Positions 6,316 to 11,669 of a DNA stretch of 11,669 nt are shown piece by piece. The notes under the pieces are model-generated. The model worked only from the letters and a program-made list of their open reading frames with translations. It did no database searches and was not told the origin of the DNA. The translations under genes and the position numbers were made by a program. Source of the stretch: Thermoplasmata archaeon. Lineage in GTDB: Archaea > Thermoplasmatota > Thermoplasmata > Thermoplasmatales > Thermoplasmataceae. The stretch covers positions 1-11,669 of the forward strand of contig JAJZXP010000409.1 in assembly GCA_021806345.1 (NCBI GenBank), written 5' to 3'. Position 1 is the first letter of the stretch. Every line of letters begins with the position of its first letter.

Positions 6316-6335
6316 AACTTCGAAGTTAATATAAA
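6316..6335 (-). promoter_or_regulatory. Promoter and operator-like palindrome of the AIPR gene
   Basis: On the minus strand TTTATATT (6328-6335) is the TATA box, centred about 25 bases before the ATG at 6306. Directly downstream lies the perfect 12-bp palindrome AACTTCGAAGTT (6316-6327), which ends about 10 bases before the start codon. A protein bound there would block TATA-binding protein or polymerase, so repression or autoregulation is likely, though no regulator gene is seen nearby. Confidence 0.55.
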
Positions 6336-6359
6336 CCTGTCTATCTGCGATTTCAGTAA

Positions 6360-6867
6360 CTATGCCTGAAGGAACAGGACATTGAAGGGTTTAAGGAGCT
6401 TCTGCATTTCTTGGGAAACAGTTGTCCACCTATATATCTTGCTGCCCTTTCTGATCATGACAACTTCACTTATCCCAGACAATTTACCCCTGAGATCCTC
6501 GTAGCTGATTTCTATGCGATTGGTTGCGATCTTCCAGAGGATTGCCGCAATGATCTCGTAGGCGATGAAATTGACCACGGATAGATATGCCTTCACACTG
6601 CCGGGAATCTGGTACCTGACAGGAGAAAGGGATGCATCAAGTCTCCCCTCCAGATTGAATGTCCAGAATATCCGAAAATTGATCGGAAACAGGAGCTTTG
6701 AGAACATATCCAGTCTTTATCCCAGGATATTCGGATCCATTGCATCCCTCAATTTCTCAAACTCCACAGCCCCGAGGGTCCTGACCTCAAACTTCTAGGA
6801 AGATCTCACTATGGCTCTCAATGATCATGTTAAAATACCGGCAAAACTTAACGGTTTTGCCTCTCAT
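6360..6867 (-). pseudogene. Remnant of an IS4/IS1634-like transposase
   Basis: Reading on the minus strand from the ATG at 6867: MRGKTVKFCRYFNMIIESHS continues to about 6793. One extra base near 6792 then shifts the frame to EVRTLGAVEFEKLRDAMDPN, an in-frame TAA follows at 6717-6719, and the frame resumes to a TAG at 6360. The C-terminal part (PGSVKAYLSVVNFIAYEII, then helices and a short hydrophobic end) resembles the post-catalytic helical region of IS4 or IS1634 transposases, which normally exceed 400 residues. No DDE catalytic motif is found, so the middle has been lost. A TATA box (6901-6910) still precedes it. The family call is tentative; the broken state is clear. Confidence 0.5.
6840..6861. 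repeat. 8-bp perfect inverted repeat in the transposase remnant
   Basis: GGCAAAAC (6840-6847) and GTTTTGCC (6854-6861) pair perfectly around TTAACG. The 11-mer CGTTAAGTTTT, present on the minus strand here (6854-6844), recurs on the plus strand at 6913-6923, on the other side of the TATA box, so the start region of the remnant is flanked by inverted copies. Confidence 0.5.
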
Positions 6868-6900
6868 TGCGGGTGATCTGTGTACACATCCTACACTTCG

Positions 6901-6910
6901 ATATATAAAG
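6901..6910 (-). promoter_or_regulatory. TATA box upstream of the transposase remnant
   Basis: CTTTATATAT on the minus strand, about 38 bases before the ATG at 6867, would give a leader of roughly 12 bases. It probably survives from the intact element. Confidence 0.4.
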
Positions 6911-6960
6911 GACGTTAAGTTTTACAATAAAAGCTAACCTAAATTAAGTCTAAGAATTTT

Positions 6961-6991
6961 AAAAATTGGGAGAAGTGTGAAGTTAACTTCA
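6961..6991 (-). terminator. Possible terminator of the protease gene
   Basis: A 14-bp perfect palindrome, TGAAGTTAACTTCA (6978-6991), contains the TGA stop codon. On the minus strand it is followed by CCCAATTTTTAAAATTCTT, a T-rich tract of the kind at which archaeal polymerase stops. The hairpin may be incidental, since T tracts alone suffice in archaea. Confidence 0.35.
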
Positions 6992-9900
6992 TCTTTTTCT
7001 CATTCTCACTATTCCGAATCCACCTACGACCGCAATTGCAGTTACAATTGCCCCTATAGCTATGTACTCCAGTTCAGGAGAAATCGGGGTTGATTTAGGA
7101 GGCGAATTGCTCTTTAGAGCTATGTTTAATATCTTGACCCCTCCGGCGGATAATGTAATATTGTTGCTGTATGATGTATATCCATTTAGAGTCGCAGTAA
7201 TGGTGTAATTACCTGCAACTACTGAAACGTTAAAATTCCCTCCGCTAACACTCACAGTCTTATCATTAATTCTTAGAGTTGCATTCCCTGGAGACAAAGT
7301 TCCCGTTATGTATGCATAGTGCAAGAAATTAACTGCTTCAGCAACATTCTTTCCGTCGATTGTCGTTGTAACACTGTAATCATTGGTGTAGTACAGGGTC
7401 AGGTTGGAAACAGAGAATGTGTAGGTTCCATTCATTTTCTTGAAGCTTATGGTCGTATTAGTTGAAGTGTGAGTCGTGCTTCCTGAGGTTACTGACCAGC
7501 TCATTCCCGATGGAAGGCCTGCTTCCGTTAATGTTACTGTATAATTGATCGGGGAGAATGTTACCGAACTGGAAACAGAATTCCCGTTCACTGTAAAAGT
7601 GCCTGAATGTGGAGAGGGTGAGTAGGATTTGTCTGTCGTTGCTACTGTGTATGAATATGATCCATTTGGTTCGAAGAATGTTAATATATCGGATGTTGAA
7701 GAAAAGGTTTGGCCATTGGACAGGTTGACATACCAGGTTGTTCCCGACGGAAGGCCTTGTTCGGAAAATATCTGTTCATACTGGGCTGGTGCATAGTCCA
7801 ATATGCCTTGGGAAACGCTGCTATTGTTGACTGATAACGACCATGCACTTGTATTGACAGAAGCAAAATTCAGGTATATTGCTTCCTCACCGGTTTCATC
7901 AACACTGAGGTTGAAAACTTTTGAAACGGCAGGAATGTAACTGTTCTGGTCCATAGGCTCCACGTAAGCAGAAACCGTACCTGAAGTGGGATTGGTAAAA
8001 ATACCCAGACCTCCAGAAGGGCCGCCCACAAGACCAAATTGCGGATCAAGTCCCCCTGAATAGGGATTGTTGGGAAAAGGACCATTATAATATGAGTGCC
8101 CCTGCCAGGTATACGAATAATTATGGGAATCGATTATGTAAGCCGCACCTGGAACAGGCAAGCTGATAATCTGTGAGTTTACCTCGAAGCTGACAGTCTG
8201 ATGCATCGGATCTGACAGGTTACTAATCCATGTCTTAACGTTGAACTGATGTGGCATTGATATTTTCTTTCCCAGCGGAAAATTGTATTCGTACACTGTT
8301 TGAGCTGGATACTGCCCAAAGAATGGATAAACCACCCAGCCGGTATAATTTACAGACCACCCCAAGGATTGGGACCCATTTATGTAAACAACATTCTGTA
8401 TCCAGTAAATTGGAGCGCCGAACTGATTGGCCAGAAATAGATTCTGTTGTATGGATGCATTGTAAAGAGTATTAACGATGTTGTAAGTACCCGTGGATGG
8501 ATCATATAGATATGAAGTTACATTCAATCCATTTAAGCTCAGGATATCGTCTACTCCTCTGAGGTCGTTTAAGGATTTGCTTCTGTTGATATTCAGAATA
8601 TACATAGTCAAGTTGTAGGCATCAATAGAGCCCCACCCAGTCACAAGATTGTAGCCAAACGTTGCATTATAAACATGGTTCCTTCCGTACATAACATTGT
8701 AGAAAGGAAGTGTTGGAAGAGACGAATAATAGTTTCCTGTGGGAATGAAGCCCAATGTTGATGTTGTGACTGGATTTGTTATTTGCTTGTTGGCTAGATT
8801 GTATATAAGTGGATTTAAATACCCTAGGTTCGACTGATTATAATGATTTAAGATGGCATCCATCTCAGCGACTATACCAGCCTCAACTGGAGAGGCAACA
8901 CTGGTTCCCCCCATAGAAAATGGATGTTCAGTACCGTTAATCGATTGGTATATATATGTGTTGTTTCCTATAGCCGCAATATCAGGAACACCCAAACCCT
9001 TTCCCTTGAGAACTGAGTTTGCCTCGGTTTCATATTGCCATGATGTTTCCTTGAATATCTGGCTTATTCCCCCCGCACTTCCTGCAGGGTTTCCCGATGT
9101 GGAAAGGTTCGACTCATACCAAGCAGTTTGATTCAAAATGTGGAGGTTGTTAGTTAGAGTCAGAGTGGTGCCACCGACAGAAGTTACTCCAAAGTCATTG
9201 TATGCCATGGCGGCAGGGAACTGCACATAATCACCTGGATAAGAAGGATTCTGAGAGTATTTGGAGCTCCCACTATTGTCGCCGGAATCTCCTGAACTCG
9301 CTAGGACTGTAATTCCTCTCGCCTGGGCTTCTTGGAGGTACTGATACCAGACAGTGTCGTTGAATTCAGGTCCCCCCCACGAATTCGAAATAACAGATAC
9401 TTTGTTCAGTGCAGAATAGGTGGAGTTGGGATTAAGGATAAAAGCAAGTGCACTGTCAAGGCTTTCAAATGTTGCATTCGGACCATACACATTATATATA
9501 TTGGAGCCGGGGGCGGTACTGCCAACCATCTCTATATCAAGAGTATTTTCAGTATTTGCCTCTGTAACGTCATAGCTTGCGGAGACTCCCGGTTTAGCGG
9601 CCCCATTTAGGGGAACGCCGTAAACCTTTGAGTGAGGCTCATATGAAGGTAAAGTTGCATTGAAATAGGAATAAACATCTGAAGGGTAAAAAGATCCAAC
9701 TGGGGTTCCTGAAGCGTTTTCTCCGGCCCACAAAATTGTGGCAATTACTTCCTTTGTCGGATACGTAATGTTCAAAAGGGTCTGTTCATTGTAAGCAACC
9801 TGCAGATCCGAACCGTAAATGTCCTGAACTCCGCCAGAGATAACGGGACTTGGAAATCCACCGTCTACCATGCTTTTAACCTTTGGTGTGGAGACTGGCG

Positions 9901-10543
9901 CCGACCTTAATAGGTCGGTGGCTACTGGAAGTTTTGAATTTGAAAGCCCTGTGACCTGGGACACATGAGAAGCTATGTATAATGGCATCTTGGGTGTGGA
10001 AGATGCATAGTAGGTCTGAGTATTTCCTGGAACAGTTGCAATACTGGTATTGAATGCATTCCCTATCACCGTAGCAGGCCCATGAATTTCCAGGGAGACC
10101 CGATCCGCATATTGTTTCACATTTATCCCAGTGAATTGCTTGAAGTAATTCACTGCCTGGGAATATTCAGCCGACGATATAGAGAATTCTGAAGCGAATT
10201 GGGACCTCGTCAGATACTTGTGAAATTGCGAACTGTGTGGATTAGACAGATTGGAAAGAAACGCACTTAACCTGCTTTGATTGTGCAACGAAAAGGTAAC
10301 CATGACATCGATATTACCAGAATATGGGGTTTGAGCGTCATTAACCAATGATCCATACGAAGCGGCAACAGGAACCATTTGCAGCTCTGCACCAGATATA
10401 ACTGCAACACCATGGCTTACTGAAGTGCCCCTACTATGATTGTCGAGTGAATTTATCCCATTATCAAGAACCGATATTCCAGACAATAACATTACAATTA
10501 CGATTAGTAATGCACCAACCATCATTCTCCCTTTAAAATGCAT
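6989..10543 (-). CDS. Secreted S53 (sedolisin/kumamolisin) protease with thermopsin-like and beta-repeat C-terminus, 1184 aa
   Basis: Acid endopeptidase acting outside the cell. A signal peptide or anchor is at about 6-26. The pro-kumamolisin activation domain is at about 60-200. The S53 catalytic domain (about 230-650) has the Glu/Asp pair in ENTLDIE (E332, D336), the oxyanion Asp in SSGDSG (D419) and the nucleophile in GGTSVASP (S548), with spacings close to kumamolisin. At the usual calcium site two expected Asp are Asn (N616 in FYNV, N632 in GYNLVTGWG). Residues about 690-895 look like thermopsin (IYWIQNVV at 712-719, FGLVGGPSGG at 836-845). Two repeats beginning GLPSG (930, 1009) and a PEGA-like domain (1078-1143) follow, then a membrane helix (1158-1179) and a basic end, RMRKR. 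Many N-x-S/T sites suggest glycosylation. The ATG is leaderless, with a TATA box 25 bases upstream. S53 identity is firm; the thermopsin part is an inference. Confidence 0.9.
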   Translation of the reverse strand: MHFKGRMMVGALLIVIVMLLSGISVLDNGINSLDNHSRGTSVSHGVAVISGAELQMVPVAASYGSLVNDAQTPYSGNIDVMVTFSLHNQSRLSAFLSNLSNPHSSQFHKYLTRSQFASEFSISSAEYSQAVNYFKQFTGINVKQYADRVSLEIHGPATVIGNAFNTSIATVPGNTQTYYASSTPKMPLYIASHVSQVTGLSNSKLPVATDLLRSAPVSTPKVKSMVDGGFPSPVISGGVQDIYGSDLQVAYNEQTLLNITYPTKEVIATILWAGENASGTPVGSFYPSDVYSYFNATLPSYEPHSKVYGVPLNGAAKPGVSASYDVTEANTENTLDIEMVGSTAPGSNIYNVYGPNATFESLDSALAFILNPNSTYSALNKVSVISNSWGGPEFNDTVWYQYLQEAQARGITVLASSGDSGDNSGSSKYSQNPSYPGDYVQFPAAMAYNDFGVTSVGGTTLTLTNNLHILNQTAWYESNLSTSGNPAGSAGGISQIFKETSWQYETEANSVLKGKGLGVPDIAAIGNNTYIYQSINGTEHPFSMGGTSVASPVEAGIVAEMDAILNHYNQSNLGYLNPLIYNLANKQITNPVTTSTLGFIPTGNYYSSLPTLPFYNVMYGRNHVYNATFGYNLVTGWGSIDAYNLTMYILNINRSKSLNDLRGVDDILSLNGLNVTSYLYDPSTGTYNIVNTLYNASIQQNLFLANQFGAPIYWIQNVVYINGSQSLGWSVNYTGWVVYPFFGQYPAQTVYEYNFPLGKKISMPHQFNVKTWISNLSDPMHQTVSFEVNSQIISLPVPGAAYIIDSHNYSYTWQGHSYYNGPFPNNPYSGGLDPQFGLVGGPSGGLGIFTNPTSGTVSAYVEPMDQNSYIPAVSKVFNLSVDETGEEAIYLNFASVNTSAWSLSVNNSSVSQGILDYAPAQYEQIFSEQGLPSGTTWYVNLSNGQTFSSTSDILTFFEPNGSYSYTVATTDKSYSPSPHSGTFTVNGNSVSSSVTFSPINYTVTLTEAGLPSGMSWSVTSGSTTHTSTNTTISFKKMNGTYTFSVSNLTLYYTNDYSVTTTIDGKNVAEAVNFLHYAYITGTLSPGNATLRINDKTVSVSGGNFNVSVVAGNYTITATLNGYTSYSNNITLSAGGVKILNIALKSNSPPKSTPISPELEYIAIGAIVTAIAVVGGFGIVRMRKR

Positions 10544-10564
10544 GGATAATAATAATGCTCATCT

Positions 10565-10572
10565 TATTATAA
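10565..10572 (-). promoter_or_regulatory. TATA box of the S53 protease gene
   Basis: TTATAATA on the minus strand is centred about 25 bases before the ATG at 10543, predicting transcription from the start codon itself. This supports the chosen start over the ATGs at codons 7 and 8. Confidence 0.6.
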
Positions 10573-10795
10573 CTTGACTTCGCCACTTTGGTAAACAAAT
10601 ATAGTACGTGTATAATTTCATTGCATGTTCACAGGGAACCTTTGCAACAGCCGTTTTTTAGAATGTTGTTTTTACAGATCTTATGCTTCCTCCGATGCCT
10701 ATAACGGGAACACCTGTCATTTTGTATCTTTCGTTCTGTCCGGTCATTGCAACTTTTCAGCACACGGGTTATAACGCATACACACATCCTTGGAT

Positions 10796-10969
10796 ATGGA
10801 GCATGGACCACAGCTGAGAGTTGGGAAGAGAAGGCAGCAAGGCAGGGGATCCACTGGGAAAATGTATCAAAGTTGTCCGAACTGCGAGGAGTACTATTTC
10901 AGGGGGATGTCGTGGACCTACAGGCAAAAGGAGACCTACTCCAGAAAGGGCATTGATTATGGGATTTAA
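10796..10969 (+). CDS. Doubtful small protein with one CxxC knuckle (57 aa)
   Basis: The gap 10544-11091 holds no convincing gene, and this is its best candidate. From ATG 10796 the frame is basic at first (KRRQQGRG). It then gives MYQSCPNCEEYYFRG with a single CPNC knuckle, followed by a Tyr/Arg/Lys-rich tail to TAA at 10967. A metal knuckle of this type usually needs a second pair, which is absent, so this may be the head of a lost zinc-ribbon protein. A second plus-strand frame over the same bases (10747-10956, containing ESWEEKAARQGIHWENVSK) looks about as good, so only one of them, or neither, is real. A T7 tract follows at 11019. Left of it (10573-10795) I see only AT-rich DNA and short frames. 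Confidence 0.2.
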   Translation: MEHGPQLRVGKRRQQGRGSTGKMYQSCPNCEEYYFRGMSWTYRQKETYSRKGIDYGI

Positions 10970-11018
10970 TTTGATTCCAGCCATTATTTGCAGGGTGCAG
11001 GGCATAATACACCTGTCC

Positions 11019-11025
11019 TTTTTTT
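11019..11025 (+). terminator. T7 tract
   Basis: Seven T bases on the plus strand, about 50 bases after the doubtful small gene, could end a plus-strand transcript in an archaeon. There is no independent support. Confidence 0.2.
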
Positions 11026-11091
11026 CCCGGTATCTTCATGTTACGGTCCATGGTTGTGGCCATAATTCATATTACCATGTGTCAACATCCC

Positions 11092-11669
11092 TCAACCAAA
11101 GTATTTCCATACTATGATTGAAATGAAAAAGAACAAAGCAGCAATATACAGCGGTGCATCAAATCTCAGCCCAACGGTAAGAGGTATGGTGCTTGTATTG
11201 ACACGCAAAGCAAGACCTCCAGCATAAGGCTTTAAATTTATACTCAGCGAAAGCCCGAACTGTTGAAGCCATTGTGTTGTTGGAGGAGGTGTCGTTGCTG
11301 GATAGTACACGGTATTACCAAAAACGTATGTATTCCACAATACAGTCATCCTTACCCAGAAATACAAAAGAACAAACATGGAGAGAATTGCACCTATAAA
11401 TCCTGCTTTTGATAGAAACGGTCTTCGATTCTGTAAATAAACTTTTTCTGAATATTGCTTGAATTCCATGCCTATCATAAGAAGAACTACAGAAACAATC
11501 AGAGCTTCGCCGTAATTGAAGAAATACACGTTGGGGAATTGCTGTGAATAACCTGGCATACGCCATAACCCTGTACTATCAGCTAACTGCTCCGTCAGCC
11601 AGGGAAAACCGATCATTTTTACCTGAAATCCCCCGATGGAGAAGGGAATTGAAAGCACGGAGAGTTCCA
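11092..11669 (-). CDS. Membrane protein, C-terminal part (at least 188 aa)
   Basis: The frame is open through the right edge of the window, so the start is missing: a GTG at 11656-11658 lies in a frame that continues upstream (ELSVLS). Counting from that GTG, membrane segments are seen at about 49-64, 84-105 and 167-185. A basic cytoplasmic-type loop (EFKQYSEKVYLQNRRP) lies between the first two. The roughly 60-residue segment between the last two is Pro/Thr-rich (TTPPPTT) and probably extracellular. The protein ends with a helix and WKYFG directly before TGA. The family is not recognised. It points the same way as the protease gene but is more than 500 bases upstream of it, so co-transcription is unlikely. 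Confidence 0.65.
   Translation of the reverse strand, partial: ELSVLSIPFSIGGFQVKMIGFPWLTEQLADSTGLWRMPGYSQQFPNVYFFNYGEALIVSVVLLMIGMEFKQYSEKVYLQNRRPFLSKAGFIGAILSMFVLLYFWVRMTVLWNTYVFGNTVYYPATTPPPTTQWLQQFGLSLSINLKPYAGGLALRVNTSTIPLTVGLRFDAPLYIAALFFFISIIVWKYFG

Noticed and set aside
6565..6798. Plus-strand frame of 77 residues
   Set aside because: The minus strand gives the transposase-like sequence; the plus frame has no recognisable feature.
10650..10740. Minus-strand stretch reading GVPVIGIGGSIRSV, which resembles a Gly-Gly motif of Ppx/GppA phosphatases
   Set aside because: The frame is under 30 residues with stops on both sides, and a plus-strand frame over the same bases looks similar in quality; the match is too short to call a remnant.
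1..11669. CRISPR arrays, rRNA genes or a replication origin
   Set aside because: No regularly spaced repeats, rRNA-like stretches or clusters of origin-type repeats were seen.

Overview
The window reads as chromosomal DNA from an acidophilic euryarchaeon of the Thermoplasmatales type. This is an inference from three things: several genes have an archaeal TATA box about 25 bases before the start codon and no leader, there is a CCA-less tRNA gene, and there is a very large Thr/Ser/Asn-rich secreted acid protease with Thermoplasmata-style C-terminal repeats. The species cannot be fixed from the sequence.

Layout, left to right. A tRNA-Pro(GGG) gene (52-124, +) is followed by a string of short, unrecognised minus-strand reading frames (195-967) and a 12-bp perfect hairpin (966-996). 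Then come a small membrane protein (1103-1663, +) convergent with a zinc-ribbon protein that has an Sm-like tail (1693-1998, -), a six-helix membrane protein (2098-2757, -), and an overlooked 45-residue frame just upstream of it (2794-2931, -). A decayed host gene (3036-3410 and 4409-4507, +) is split by an IS630-family element. Its transposase is itself broken by a frameshift, has Asn in place of the first catalytic Asp, and runs out of the element at its C-terminus.

Next is an intact AIPR-family (abortive infection phage resistance) protein (4561-6306, -), with a nuclease-like N-terminus and a palindrome between its TATA box and start codon. A remnant of an IS4/IS1634-like transposase (6360-6867, -) follows. 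The largest gene (6989-10543, -) encodes a 1184-residue secreted, membrane-anchored S53 (sedolisin/kumamolisin) protease. Its segment after the catalytic domain resembles thermopsin, and two beta repeats and a PEGA-like domain follow. After about 550 bases of poorly coding DNA, the window ends inside a membrane protein gene (11092-11669, -).

The genes do not form one pathway. The middle (about 3.0-6.9 kb) is an accessory patch where insertion sequences surround a defence gene. The right part is a self-contained acid protease gene. The most interesting points are the apparent fusion of two acid-protease families, the zinc-ribbon/Sm-like small protein, the operator-like palindrome at the defence gene, and the host gene that can be rejoined in frame across the IS630 element.
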